DNA of 47,145 nt from Methanomicrobiales archaeon. GTDB lineage: Archaea > Halobacteriota > Methanomicrobia > Methanomicrobiales > Methanospirillaceae. Where the stretch lies: positions 1 through 47,145 of the forward strand of contig JANYKQ010000048.1 of the NCBI GenBank assembly GCA_025358115.1, read 5' to 3'. The notes beneath the pieces were generated by a model that worked only from the letters and a program-made list of their open reading frames with translations, did no database searches and was not told where the DNA came from. Shown here piece after piece: positions 1 through 8,425 of this stretch (positions are counted from its first letter, which is position 1; each line of letters begins with the position of its first letter). The position numbers were made by a program, and so were the translations under genes.

Positions 1-10
1 TGTGAAGTAC

Positions 11-18
11 ATATAAGT
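11..18 (+). promoter_or_regulatory. TATA box of the HAD / MCR-activation operon
   Basis: An ATATAAGT box lies 26 nt before the ATG at 37. Archaeal transcription usually starts about 25 nt after the TATA box, so the message probably begins at or next to the start codon (leaderless). No Shine-Dalgarno sequence is visible here, which agrees. The window begins at base 1, so any upstream BRE or operator cannot be fully judged. Confidence 0.55.
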
Positions 19-36
19 TTATTACCGGGTGCTCAA

Positions 37-876
37 ATGTCCGTTGCCGTAGTCTTTGACAGTGCAGGAACGCTCCTGAATACCTACCGGGTGGCAAAGG
101 ATATCTGCCACAAAAAACTGCTGCCGGGTATCGAGACCACCACGCTCACCTTCAGCTCCCCGGACAGGGTCCTTGTAGTATTGCCGGTACAGTCCAAGGA
201 GATGATCAACACACCGTCTGATACGCTCCTTTCGGAATATCTTGTTGAACACAATATGGGCTTTGGCGTAAGCTGCACCCGCAAGATTACCACGGCAGAA
301 GAGATCGGGGACATCCTGTACGCGGACAGGAGGGCGCAGGTGGGTGACTTACAGGAATGCATCCGCAACGTCTGGACGGTCTGCAAAGCAGAATCGATCG
401 TGACGCTGAACAGCGGGGCGATCATCAACATGGCGTTAGGCGCAGTCGAATTCACCATCACAGCAGGAGGGTGGCCGTTTGACGGGGCAAAAGAGACCAT
501 CTCCGCCCTCCACCGGATGGGGGTCCCGACCTTCATAGCATCCGGCGACCGGGTGACTAAACTGGAGAAGATGGCCGACCATCTCGGCATCCCCCGCGAC
601 CGGGTGTACGGAGTGGCCACGCCAACGGTCAAGGCACAGATCGTCAGCGACCTGCAGCAGGAATATGACCGGGTGCTGATGGTGGGCGACGGGATCAATG
701 ATCTCGGTGCCATGCGGACGGCCGATATCGCGATTCTCACCATCCAGCAGGTCGGAGACCGGCCCGAGGAACTCTATGCAGCAGCCAATTATGTTGTAAA
801 AGATGTCAGCGCTGTACTACCGATTGTGCAGGAACTGCTCACATCGCAGAAACAGTCAGGCAATTTGCGATCGTGA
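37..876 (+). CDS. HAD-superfamily protein, soluble P-type-ATPase-like
   Basis: A 279-residue cytoplasmic protein of the haloacid dehalogenase fold. Motif I is DSAGT (Asp8 the expected nucleophile), motif II is ASGD near 168-171, motif III Lys is K199, and motif IV is VGDGIND at 216-222. The last motif is typical of P-type ATPase catalytic domains, but no membrane segment is present. The usual +2 general acid Asp of HAD phosphatases is Ala10; P-type ATPases have Thr there, so phosphatase activity may be weak or absent. It starts the block of MCR-activation genes, separated from atwA by 62 bp that hold a second promoter. A link to MCR maturation is inferred from position only. The substrate is unknown. 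Confidence 0.75.
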   Translation: MSVAVVFDSAGTLLNTYRVAKDICHKKLLPGIETTTLTFSSPDRVLVVLPVQSKEMINTPSDTLLSEYLVEHNMGFGVSCTRKITTAEEIGDILYADRRAQVGDLQECIRNVWTVCKAESIVTLNSGAIINMALGAVEFTITAGGWPFDGAKETISALHRMGVPTFIASGDRVTKLEKMADHLGIPRDRVYGVATPTVKAQIVSDLQQEYDRVLMVGDGINDLGAMRTADIAILTIQQVGDRPEELYAAANYVVKDVSAVLPIVQELLTSQKQSGNLRS

Positions 877-890
877 CGGCAGAGTGCAGC

Positions 891-900
891 ATATAAAAGG
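891..900 (+). promoter_or_regulatory. TATA box upstream of atwA
   Basis: ATATAAAAGG lies 39 nt before the atwA ATG at 939. Transcription would start near 920-925 and leave a short leader that contains the AGGGAA ribosome-binding site at 931-936. This suggests that atwA and the marker genes can be transcribed independently of the HAD gene. Confidence 0.6.
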
Positions 901-938
901 TAATATGACACCAGTATCACATTAGATACAAGGGAATT

Positions 939-2552
939 ATGAAGGCTCCATTGATCACGGTCGACAACCTCTGCATGGATTTCGATGGCCAGAGGATACT
1001 CAAGAATATTTCTTTTGAGATCGCAGAAGGGGAGATCCTCGGAATTATCGGCAGGAGCGGGGCCGGTAAGACCGTGCTGATGCACCTGATGCGCGGCGTG
1101 GAACAGCCCCCTACGAGCGGCACTATTGTCTATCACGTGGCGGTCTGTGGCACGTGTGACTACATGGATGTGGGGAGTTGCGCAGGCAAACCCTGTCCCC
1201 GCTGTGGCGCCATTCTCACGGCGCTCAACGTGGATCTCTGGAACGAGAAAAACGAGGAGCTGCGGCGCAGGCTCATGCGCCGCACCGCGATCATGTTCCA
1301 GCGCACTTTCGCCCTGTACGGCGATGACCGCGTTATTGAAAATGTCCTTCATGCACTCGACGATATCAATTACCCGCAGGAACAGGCTATCAACCGTGCA
1401 GCGGACTTAATCGACCAGGTCCGGCTTTCGCACCGGATGATGCATATCGCCCGGGACCTTTCCGGGGGAGAGAAGCAGCGGGTGGTACTTGCCCGCCAGC
1501 TGGCAAAAGATCCGTTTATGCTTTTTGCTGATGAACCGACCGGCACGCTCGACCCCGGGACGGCCAAGATTGTCCACGCTATGCTCATAGAGGCGGCCAA
1601 AGCCAATAACATGGGTATCGTCGTCACCTCCCACTTCTCGCAGGTGATCGAGGATGTGGCCAACCGCGCCATCCTTCTTATCGATGGAAATATCGCAAAA
1701 CTCGGCTCACCCAAAGAAGTGATCGCCGAGTTCATGAAAGGGTGTGACGATACCGAGCAGTTCGAAGCAGCTGAGATGGGCGAACATGTCATGGTTGCCC
1801 GGGATCTCGTAAAGCGATATATCTCGGTTGACCGGGGAGTAGTCAAGGCAGTCAATGGCGTCACCTTTGATGTCTCGACCAAGGAGATCTTCGGCATTAT
1901 CGGGAAGAGCGGGGCAGGAAAGACCACGCTCTCCGGCATCATCGCCGGCCTTATCGAACCCACAAGCGGGGAGATAAACATCCGCATCGGCGAAGAGTGG
2001 ATCGACATGACCAAGCCGGGTATCGATCAGCGGGGACGGGCAACCCCCTACATCGGTCTCCTGCACCAGGAGTACGATCTCTTCCCGCACCGGACCGTGC
2101 TCGACAACCTTACCGATGCGATCGGTCTCGAATTCCCCAAGGAGCTGGCCATGCGAAAGGCATTAGTCACGCTCAAGATGGCCGGGTTCACGGATGAAAA
2201 GAGCAAGGAGATCCTCAACCGGATGCCTGCCCAGCTCTCAGAGGGAGAGCGGCACCGCGTGGCACTGGCACAGGTGCTGATCCGGGAACCGCGCATCGTA
2301 ATCCTCGACGAGCCGACCGGTACCATGGACCCGATCACCAAGATCGATGTGAAACATTCGATCCTCCATGCCCGCGAAGAGATGGATGAGACATTCATCG
2401 TGGTCTCCCATGACATGGAGTTCGTGCGGGACATCTGCGACCGGCTCGCCCTGATGCGGGGTGGCAAGATCGTCCAGATCGGAAAGACCGCGGATGTGCT
2501 TGCGATCCTGACCGAAGAGGAACGCAAGATCATGACCCAGCCAGCCGCGTGA
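939..2552 (+). CDS. atwA: MCR activation component A2, tandem ABC ATPase
   Basis: AtwA (component A2) is the ATP carrier and ATPase needed for reductive activation of the F430 nickel of methyl-coenzyme M reductase. The 537-residue protein has two soluble ABC domains. Domain 1 has Walker A GRSGAGKT at 38-45, signature LSGGE at 174-178 and Walker B LFADEP at 195-200. Domain 2 has Walker A GKSGAGKT at 322-329, signature LSEGE at 433-437 and Walker B ending DEPT near 457-460. An insert in domain 1 carries five cysteines (C70, C73, C81, C86, C89), a metal or Fe-S ligand pattern seen in this family. There is no transmembrane partner. Its stop overlaps the start region of mmp3, which supports co-expression with the other activation-complex genes. 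Confidence 0.93.
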   Translation: MKAPLITVDNLCMDFDGQRILKNISFEIAEGEILGIIGRSGAGKTVLMHLMRGVEQPPTSGTIVYHVAVCGTCDYMDVGSCAGKPCPRCGAILTALNVDLWNEKNEELRRRLMRRTAIMFQRTFALYGDDRVIENVLHALDDINYPQEQAINRAADLIDQVRLSHRMMHIARDLSGGEKQRVVLARQLAKDPFMLFADEPTGTLDPGTAKIVHAMLIEAAKANNMGIVVTSHFSQVIEDVANRAILLIDGNIAKLGSPKEVIAEFMKGCDDTEQFEAAEMGEHVMVARDLVKRYISVDRGVVKAVNGVTFDVSTKEIFGIIGKSGAGKTTLSGIIAGLIEPTSGEINIRIGEEWIDMTKPGIDQRGRATPYIGLLHQEYDLFPHRTVLDNLTDAIGLEFPKELAMRKALVTLKMAGFTDEKSKEILNRMPAQLSEGERHRVALAQVLIREPRIVILDEPTGTMDPITKIDVKHSILHAREEMDETFIVVSHDMEFVRDICDRLALMRGGKIVQIGKTADVLAILTEEERKIMTQPAA

Positions 2553-2560
2553 GGCGTGTG

Positions 2561-4090
2561 ATGACCATCATCCACCTCGATGGAAAGAGGATGGAGATTG
2601 GCGAGGGCAGTACGCTTAAGTCGATCCTGTCCGGTCACGAGCCGGGCTGCTGCGTGGCGATCATCCGCCCGGCCATCAAGGAGCAGGCAAAGACCAGCAG
2701 CCTTGCCATCACCACGACCGCAGGTGAAGTCACGATCGAAGTGCAGGGACAGGCAGCAGCTTTCCTGGAATCCCCCGCAATCATAGAGCAGCTCAGGCTT
2801 CACTGGACAGACCGGTACGCAACCGCGTTCGGGCCATTTCCTTCCGGTATCCGCCCCGAGCGCAAACCCCATCTCTATGATCGCGGGGATGTTATCCTCG
2901 GGTGCGGAGGGTATGAATCAGCCCGCTCCTACCTCATCTTCTCCCGGGTCCGGCATTCAGCAGACCACGGGGCAGATGAGAGCGGCGGCATCGTGGGAAC
3001 GATCGTGAGTGGCAGGGCGGTGCTCGACCGTTTTTCCTCCGGTGACCGGATCACAAAAATAGAGCCGGTCGTCAGCTGGGCAGATACGAGCAGCTCGTTC
3101 ACCACCACTGACATGAACCTTGTGCTGGAGGACGGGATGCAGATCGTCACCCGCATGAAGATCATGGCACAGGGGTATACTCCCGGGAAAATCACCACCG
3201 AAGCTGCCGGCAGCGTGGAACATATGCTGCTCGCACTCCAGTCAGGAAAGTATACGGTCGGCCGGGCAACGAGCACCCATATCCTCGACCCGCGGCTGGC
3301 AGGTACCGAGGACGTGCCCAAGGAGTTCCGCCGCCCCCGTCGTGAAGGCACGGTTACGGTTCGGGCAACCGGAAAGACCGCGGGAGGGGTTTATATCTAC
3401 CGGGCAGATGTCCCCTCAAGTCTGGTGCACAGCGTCACCGGCCAGGTTGTTCAGGGCATTGAACTCGCAAAACTGGCCAGGGAGCACGATGTCTTTGCCG
3501 TCAGCGTGGAACCGGCACGTATCGACCTGCTGGGCCTTCCCTTTGGTAAAGCACAGGAGATCTGCACTGCCCGGGGAGTTACCCTGACATCCGACAAGCA
3601 GGATGCCGGGCGAATCGTGGTGTCGCAGGAACCGGGCACCACCCTCGACGTGCTCGCTGAAGGGGCGGTGAAAGTGACAACGGCCCCGTTAGAGAAGGTG
3701 ATCGATATCACGCTCGATGATGCTGCTGCTCCTCTCAGCTGCGATGTCTTCCGCCGGGTTACCGGTCTCCACCAGCATGATGCCGGCATGATGCCGGTCT
3801 TTTTCAAGTTCGATGACGTGATCCTCTTCAAACCGGAGATACCTGCCGGCCTGAAGCTCAACCCGGAAAATACACCAAAGGATGAGGCACCGGCAGCTGC
3901 GCTGGCCATCACCAACGATTCCCGAAAAGGTACGGGGCTTGTGGGGGTGCGTCTCTCATCCAGTAAGGAGTTTGGCCCTACATCGGAGCCGTTCGAGGGG
4001 ACAAATATTATCGGGCGTGTGATCGATACGGACAAGCTCAAAAAAGTGCGGGAGAAAGAGACCGTGTATATCCATGAGGTGAAATCGTGA
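2561..4090 (+). CDS. Methanogenesis marker protein 3 (MCR activation complex)
   Basis: A 509-residue protein recognised as methanogenesis marker 3 (UPF0288/COG4070). The family has been annotated as having a cyclophilin-like (PPIase) region. Mmp3 has been found biochemically in the MCR-activating complex with Mmp7, Mmp17, McrC and A2. The N-terminus resembles a small beta-grasp domain (GKRMEIGEGSTL near residues 8-19). Cysteines occur in GCC near residue 30, in LGCGG and in LSCD near the C-terminus, and could serve as cluster ligands. I chose the ATG at 2561 because GTGAGG at 2549-2554 fits a ribosome-binding site. A GTG at 2549 overlapping the atwA stop is the alternative and would add four residues. 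The end overlaps mmp6 by 4 nt. Confidence 0.88.
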   Translation: MTIIHLDGKRMEIGEGSTLKSILSGHEPGCCVAIIRPAIKEQAKTSSLAITTTAGEVTIEVQGQAAAFLESPAIIEQLRLHWTDRYATAFGPFPSGIRPERKPHLYDRGDVILGCGGYESARSYLIFSRVRHSADHGADESGGIVGTIVSGRAVLDRFSSGDRITKIEPVVSWADTSSSFTTTDMNLVLEDGMQIVTRMKIMAQGYTPGKITTEAAGSVEHMLLALQSGKYTVGRATSTHILDPRLAGTEDVPKEFRRPRREGTVTVRATGKTAGGVYIYRADVPSSLVHSVTGQVVQGIELAKLAREHDVFAVSVEPARIDLLGLPFGKAQEICTARGVTLTSDKQDAGRIVVSQEPGTTLDVLAEGAVKVTTAPLEKVIDITLDDAAAPLSCDVFRRVTGLHQHDAGMMPVFFKFDDVILFKPEIPAGLKLNPENTPKDEAPAAALAITNDSRKGTGLVGVRLSSSKEFGPTSEPFEGTNIIGRVIDTDKLKKVREKETVYIHEVKS

Positions 4091-4545
4091 CTGATTATAC
4101 GCCCGTGCATGTTGGCAGTGTCACGAAATACGTGATGGTGGAGTCATTCGAGATTACACCGGCTGACCTTGCGGCCCGGGGCTATGAGATATCGAAAGGA
4201 GTAATGATCAAGGAGACCTGTTTTGGCCTCGTCATCAATGGTAAAGAAGAGGAGGTCGACCGGATCGTTGCCGAACTGCGGAAGATCGATCCCGACCATA
4301 TCTTTGTCAAGGACCGGGGCTTTCCTCCCGGCGATGCCCGACGCTGCCGCGCAAACCTTGGCGGGGCCCGGCCCGGGTATAACGGCCTGGAGTTCGAGAT
4401 GTCGATCCTCCCCTATGTCTCGCACGGGCTTGAAGTCCTTGACAAAAAGGATGCAAAAGACGTTCCTCCGCCGGAAGATCCTCTGGAGCACCCGTTACTC
4501 GATATCTATAAACTCAAAAAACTGATCGATGCACAGGAGTCCTGA
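4087..4545 (+). CDS. Methanogenesis marker protein 6
   Basis: A 152-residue soluble protein matching methanogenesis marker 6, a family restricted to methanogens and relatives, of unknown biochemical role. It starts at a GTG whose G-T-G-A overlaps the mmp3 stop. A strong AGGTGA ribosome-binding site at 4078-4083 sits 3 nt upstream, so translation is probably coupled. It contains two cysteines (in KETCFG and ARRCRAN) and a Pro-rich stretch near residue 122. Its fixed place between mmp3 and mmp5 argues for a role in MCR maturation or activation, which is inference. No membrane segment or signal peptide is present. Confidence 0.85.
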   Translation: MTDYTPVHVGSVTKYVMVESFEITPADLAARGYEISKGVMIKETCFGLVINGKEEEVDRIVAELRKIDPDHIFVKDRGFPPGDARRCRANLGGARPGYNGLEFEMSILPYVSHGLEVLDKKDAKDVPPPEDPLEHPLLDIYKLKKLIDAQES

Positions 4546-4546
4546 A

Positions 4547-4993
4547 ATGGTAAAAGTATTCATCTACCCGGCAACGAGCCTGATCCTCTCTGACATGGTG
4601 GCACGCTTCGGGCATACACCGCTTTCATCTGCTACCGCAATCCGCGAACGCATCCAGACCGCAGGACTCGAATCCCCGCCCCTCCAGATAACTCCTGAAG
4701 AGCCCAAGAAGGGTCTGAAGTGGGCAGCAGTCGAAGTGCCTGCCGGGGTCCGGGGCCGGATGTCCCTCTACGGGCCGATGATCGAGGCGTGCGAGGCGGC
4801 GATCATCATCAACGATGCCGATCTCGCGTTCGGGTGCATGGGGTGCGCCCGGACCAACGAGCTGATCAAGTTCCTCGTGCACCAGAAAGATATCCCCCGG
4901 CTCGAGCTCAATTACCCCAAAAATGAGGAAGACGGCGTGAAGTTCGTGGCAGCGATCAAGCGGTTCTTAACCGGGCTGGGAGGTGCGAAATGA
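4547..4993 (+). CDS. Methanogenesis marker protein 5
   Basis: A 148-residue cytoplasmic protein recognised as methanogenesis marker 5. The start is the ATG at 4547, which follows GGAG at 4536-4539 with good spacing and lies one base after the mmp6 stop. A longer in-frame ATG at 4529 would put the start inside mmp6, before that GGAG. A CMGC motif (FGCMGCART, near residues 86-94) gives a CxxC pair that could bind a metal or act as a redox thiol. The biochemical function is not established. The end overlaps the mmp15 start by 4 nt. Confidence 0.85.
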   Translation: MVKVFIYPATSLILSDMVARFGHTPLSSATAIRERIQTAGLESPPLQITPEEPKKGLKWAAVEVPAGVRGRMSLYGPMIEACEAAIIINDADLAFGCMGCARTNELIKFLVHQKDIPRLELNYPKNEEDGVKFVAAIKRFLTGLGGAK

Positions 4994-6228
4994 CGCAACC
5001 GGTACGGATTGCCCAGCTCTCCTGCGGGCCGGAGTATTCCGGTATCCAGCACGAGATCGATGAGGCTGCCCGGGAAGTGGGCGGCGAGATCTTCTTCCCG
5101 GATGTTGCCCTCAAGGACATACGGCGGGACTTCGCCAAGTTCGGGCTGGATGTCAAGAGCCCTGACCTGAAACTCGCGATTGCCCGGGCCATGGCACTCG
5201 TTGAGGGGCGGGTGGAAGCCGACGCGGTCTTTATCGCCACCTGCTTCCGGTGCGCCGAGGCAGCCATTGTCCGGAACGAACTCCGGCGCTACATCAACGA
5301 ACATTCACGCCTGCCGGTGGTCAGCTACTCGTTCACCGAACGCACGACTTCGGGAACCCTCCTCACCCGGATGGAAGCCCTCACGACCATCGCAAAGCGC
5401 CGGGCCCTGCTTGCCCGGGAGACACAAAAAGGTCTCACCCTCGGTCTGGACTCGGGATCAGCCACAACAAAAGCGGTCGTGATGCGGGACAACAAGATCA
5501 TCGGCACGGGCTGGCAGCCAACAACCGAGGTCCTGAAGAGCGCTAATGAAGTGATCGCCCATGCCCTTGCCGAGGCCGGGGTCAGCCGCGATGAGATACA
5601 GGCCGTAGGAACAACGGGGTATGGCCGTTTCCTGGTAGGAAAAGAGATAAACGCGGATCTTATCCAGGAAGAATTGACGGTCAACTCGAAAGGAGCAGTC
5701 TATCTCGCGAACCGCCAGCATGGCCCGGCCACCGTGATCGATATCGGGGGTATGGACAACAAGGCGATCTCGGTGATGGACGGGATCCCGGGGGTCTTTA
5801 CTATGGGCGGTATCTGTGCCGGGGCCAGCGGGAGATTCCTGGAGATGACTGCCAAGCGTCTCGGTGTCGAAATCACCGAGCTCGGCCCGCTCTCCATGAA
5901 GGGCTTTGGCGGCCGCGTGCCTATGAACAGCTACTGTATCGTCTTTGGCACCCAGAGCCTGGTCAATGCCCTCGCCGCCGGCAGCACCCGGGAAGACGTG
6001 GCCGCGGCTGCCTGTCACAGTGTCGCCGAGCAGGTGTACGAGCAGCAGTTGCAGGAAGTCGATATCAAGGAGCCGGTGATCATGGTCGGGGGCACATCAC
6101 TCATCGAGGGTCTGGTCTTTGCCATGGGAGAACTGCTCCAGACAAAGATCGTCGTGCCGCCATACTCGCAGTATATCGGTGCCGTGGGATCTGCACTCCT
6201 TGCATCAGGATTCATAAAGGACGATTAG
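4990..6228 (+). CDS. Methanogenesis marker 15, BadF/BcrA-type ATPase
   Basis: A 412-residue protein with a methanogen-specific N-terminal part (C12, C85 and C88 in TCFRC) and a C-terminal ASKHA ATPase of the 2-hydroxyacyl-CoA dehydratase activator family. The phosphate-1 loop [10 protein letters not shown] is at 152-161, the second phosphate motif DIGG at 251-254, and a VGGTS adenosine motif lies near the C-terminus. C276 (in CAGASGRF) and C316 (in SYCIVFG) match the two cysteines that hold a dimer-bridging [4Fe-4S] cluster in HgdC-type activators. This implies an ATP-gated low-potential electron donor. Involvement in F430 nickel reduction is inferred from this chemistry and the operon. GGAGGTG lies just before the ATG, which overlaps the mmp5 stop. 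Confidence 0.88.
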   Translation: MTQPVRIAQLSCGPEYSGIQHEIDEAAREVGGEIFFPDVALKDIRRDFAKFGLDVKSPDLKLAIARAMALVEGRVEADAVFIATCFRCAEAAIVRNELRRYINEHSRLPVVSYSFTERTTSGTLLTRMEALTTIAKRRALLARETQKGLTLGLDSGSATTKAVVMRDNKIIGTGWQPTTEVLKSANEVIAHALAEAGVSRDEIQAVGTTGYGRFLVGKEINADLIQEELTVNSKGAVYLANRQHGPATVIDIGGMDNKAISVMDGIPGVFTMGGICAGASGRFLEMTAKRLGVEITELGPLSMKGFGGRVPMNSYCIVFGTQSLVNALAAGSTREDVAAAACHSVAEQVYEQQLQEVDIKEPVIMVGGTSLIEGLVFAMGELLQTKIVVPPYSQYIGAVGSALLASGFIKDD

Positions 6229-6810
6229 ATGCTCGCCGTTGAGTACTTTGAAGTGGAATGCCCCGAGCCGGTGGGTGCGGAGTACTACAAGCAGATCACC
6301 AACGATGTCCTGCTCGACCACAATCTCCTCAAGGTGATCGAGAAACTCCATGTCTATATCGACCCGAAAGTGCCGGTCTTTATCGCAGTCGGTATACTCA
6401 AACCGATCACCAACGTTGTCCGCGTAGGAGATATCGCGAATGTCAACCCGCAGGAAGGCAAGATGACGCTCGTCATCACCGAAGAGACCTACCTGGCCTC
6501 GATGCTCAAAATATTCTGGGAGCGCTTCGGGAAGGACAAGGTCGAGCAACCGGACCGGTTCACGGTAGTGCTCTATGATGTCCCGGTGGCGGCAAAAGAG
6601 ATCGAAGAGATCGTGATCGGCCATCCCAGCGAGTCCTTAAACAAAGACCTGATCTACGCGTTCCGGTGCGTTGCGCCGGAAGGCTTCCGGCTCCGCAGCG
6701 AGCGTTTCGACAAGGGGAAGTTCTCGTTTGTTGCCAGTGAGAACACGCTTGTGGAGAATATTGACGAACTGGTGAAGGCAAAGTTTGCCCTGATGGGAGA
6801 GACGCCATGA
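6229..6810 (+). CDS. Methanogenesis marker protein 17 (MCR activation complex)
   Basis: A 193-residue soluble protein matching methanogenesis marker 17, a reported subunit of the MCR activation complex with Mmp3, Mmp7 and A2. It begins immediately after the mmp15 stop (0 bp), with AAGGA in the preceding codons. C11 (in VECPEP) and one cysteine in FRCVAP are candidate cluster ligands. The end overlaps mmp7 by 4 nt (ATGA). No catalytic motif is recognisable; its role is most likely structural or electron transfer within the complex. Confidence 0.86.
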   Translation: MLAVEYFEVECPEPVGAEYYKQITNDVLLDHNLLKVIEKLHVYIDPKVPVFIAVGILKPITNVVRVGDIANVNPQEGKMTLVITEETYLASMLKIFWERFGKDKVEQPDRFTVVLYDVPVAAKEIEEIVIGHPSESLNKDLIYAFRCVAPEGFRLRSERFDKGKFSFVASENTLVENIDELVKAKFALMGETP

Positions 6811-7745
6811 CGCTGGTCCCGGTCACCTACAAGGGCGGCATCTACCAGCACGATATCGTGACCGATCTCATCGAGGACCTCGGGGGCTACGTGGTCCAGA
6901 AACACGTGCTGGCGCAGGAAGTGGTGCTCCAGTGCTTTGTGCCCCGGGATGATATCGAGCTGATCCGGGAGATATCGCGGCCCCTCTTCGGAGAAGTGAC
7001 CGATTCCCCGCTCGTTGGCACCGAGATCGCGGTGGTCAGCATGAGCCTGGAGATCCACCACCTCCCCCACCCATCCTGTGACATCGCGGAGTATGTCCGC
7101 CGCATAGGGGCCAAGAGCAACATGGTAAGCCTGGCCCGCGGACCCGGGAAGCGCATCACCGGGCTCAATGATGAGGAACGGGACGTGATCAATGAGCACG
7201 ACATCGCCGTGTACCTCATGGGCAACTTCGAGACCTGCATTGAGCACAAGATGCCGATTCTCCTGCGGGGGATCGAGGTGCCGGTTGTAGTCTGTGGCGG
7301 CCCGGATAAAGAGACGCTGATCCGGATCGTAGACCCACCGGTCGAGGGATACGTGGGCGGGGTCGGGCGGTTCATGCGGCGGACCAAGGAGGCAGACCAG
7401 CTCGACAAGCTCGATGAGATCATCGCCGAGATCACCCGGGTGCTGGAGAAGAAACGCGAAGATCTTGCAAAAGATCCGCTCTCGGTCTCCCCGGCCCGGC
7501 TCATGAACCTGATCCGGGAGCGGGTGCCGGCAATCCTTGAGGTGACCTCCCCCACCCCGCTCACGGTCCAGCTGGCCGGGCTCCGGGTGAAGCTGCCCTA
7601 CGATACCTTCGCCCCGGCCCTCCGGGCAATGGAGATAGAAGACGGGATCACGCTCGGGGACGTGGCAGCGATCGAGCCCTCCCGGATGCGGGACTATATC
7701 CTTGTCAAGGTCCTGCCCTTTTCAGAGACAAATACGGTGATATAA
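6807..7745 (+). CDS. Methanogenesis marker protein 7 (MCR activation complex)
   Basis: A 312-residue protein recognised as methanogenesis marker 7. Family knowledge places it in the MCR activation complex, which recent structural work described as holding nitrogenase-cofactor-like Fe-S clusters. Cysteines visible here are C43, C91 (HPSCD), C144 (FETCIEH) and C163 (VVCGGP), spread through the first half. A Lys/Glu-rich helical stretch near 195-225 may be a coiled coil. The ATG overlaps the mmp17 stop. CDS end and the next gene are separated by only 9 bp, so the AhpD-like gene is probably in the same transcript. Confidence 0.87.
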   Translation: MTLVPVTYKGGIYQHDIVTDLIEDLGGYVVQKHVLAQEVVLQCFVPRDDIELIREISRPLFGEVTDSPLVGTEIAVVSMSLEIHHLPHPSCDIAEYVRRIGAKSNMVSLARGPGKRITGLNDEERDVINEHDIAVYLMGNFETCIEHKMPILLRGIEVPVVVCGGPDKETLIRIVDPPVEGYVGGVGRFMRRTKEADQLDKLDEIIAEITRVLEKKREDLAKDPLSVSPARLMNLIRERVPAILEVTSPTPLTVQLAGLRVKLPYDTFAPALRAMEIEDGITLGDVAAIEPSRMRDYILVKVLPFSETNTVI

Positions 7746-7754
7746 CACGGTGAA

Positions 7755-8294
7755 ATGATGGCAAAAAAAGTATCAGCACAATCCACAAAGGACCAGTTCG
7801 AGGACAAACTTGCCCAGATCGTAGAGCGGGGCGCCGATGTGACTGCCGAAGAATGGCTGAAGGCGATCGAGGTGGAATACGGGAAAGTGCCGCTGGTCTT
7901 CCGGCGGATGGGCGAGCGGCCCGAAGTGCTCATCTCCCACCTGCTGTACAAGGGAACCGTGGCCCAGACCAGCCCGCTCGATCCCAAGTACGTGGAACTG
8001 ATCAGCATGGCGGTGGGGGCGGCCCTCAAGTGCCCGCACTGTACCGGCTACCACATGCAGGCAGCCATCAAGATGGGTGCCACCCGCGAGGAAGTGCTCG
8101 AAGTGATTTTGCTGTCGGGTATGATCTCGAACTCGTCAGTGCTCGCCAATGCGTACCGGATCATTGACGACAAGCTGGAGAAGTGCATCCCGTGCGAAAC
8201 GAAAGGAGTTGAACGGGGGAATGCGAAGAAAGCAGCGGCCGGAAATGTCCCTGCGAAGAAGCCTGTCAGGAAAGCGGCAGCGGCAAAGAAATAA
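7755..8294 (+). CDS. AhpD/carboxymuconolactone-decarboxylase-like protein with basic tail
   Basis: A 179-residue protein with one CMD/AhpD helical domain. The active-site pattern E-x11-C-x2-C-x3-H is complete: E81, C93, C96 and H100 in CPHCTGYH. AhpD proteins use this pair as a redox-active disulfide and proton relay, so a thiol-disulfide or peroxidase role is likely. The last ~30 residues are Lys/Ala/Pro-rich (AKKAAAG..KKPVRKAAAAKK), resembling a histone-H1-like tail that could bind nucleic acid or acidic partners. GGTGA precedes the double ATG (7755/7758). Being 9 bp after mmp7, it may protect or supply thiols to the oxygen-sensitive activation machinery; that is inference. Confidence 0.82.
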   Translation: MMAKKVSAQSTKDQFEDKLAQIVERGADVTAEEWLKAIEVEYGKVPLVFRRMGERPEVLISHLLYKGTVAQTSPLDPKYVELISMAVGAALKCPHCTGYHMQAAIKMGATREEVLEVILLSGMISNSSVLANAYRIIDDKLEKCIPCETKGVERGNAKKAAAGNVPAKKPVRKAAAAKK

Positions 8295-8308
8295 TCATTA
8301 AAAAATAC

Positions 8309-8315
8309 TTTTTTT
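8309..8315 (+). terminator. Oligo-T terminator of the MCR-activation operon
   Basis: A run of seven T lies 15 nt after the last stop codon of the operon, preceded by an A-rich stretch. Archaeal RNA polymerase terminates on such T-runs without needing a hairpin. Confidence 0.5.
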
Positions 8316-8390
8316 CATCCAATTTCACTACAGCAGGACAGCCAGAAGTGAGTCGTCCGCCCATCACTGCCATATTTTTCGCAGTCAAAG

Positions 8391-8401
8391 GTATGTATAA
8401 A
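8391..8401 (+). promoter_or_regulatory. TATA box of the chagasin-like gene
   Basis: GTATGTATAAA is centred about 28 nt before the ATG at 8426 and about 22 nt before the GTG at 8420. The distance favours a leaderless message starting at the ATG, which decides the start codon chosen for the next gene. Confidence 0.5.
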
Positions 8402-8425
8402 CCCATCTGCTAACCATCAGTGATC

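Noticed and set aside
84-743. Long minus-strand ORF opposite the HAD gene
   Set aside because: It is a shadow of the plus-strand gene: low-complexity Ser/Arg-rich translation, no motif, no ribosome-binding site.
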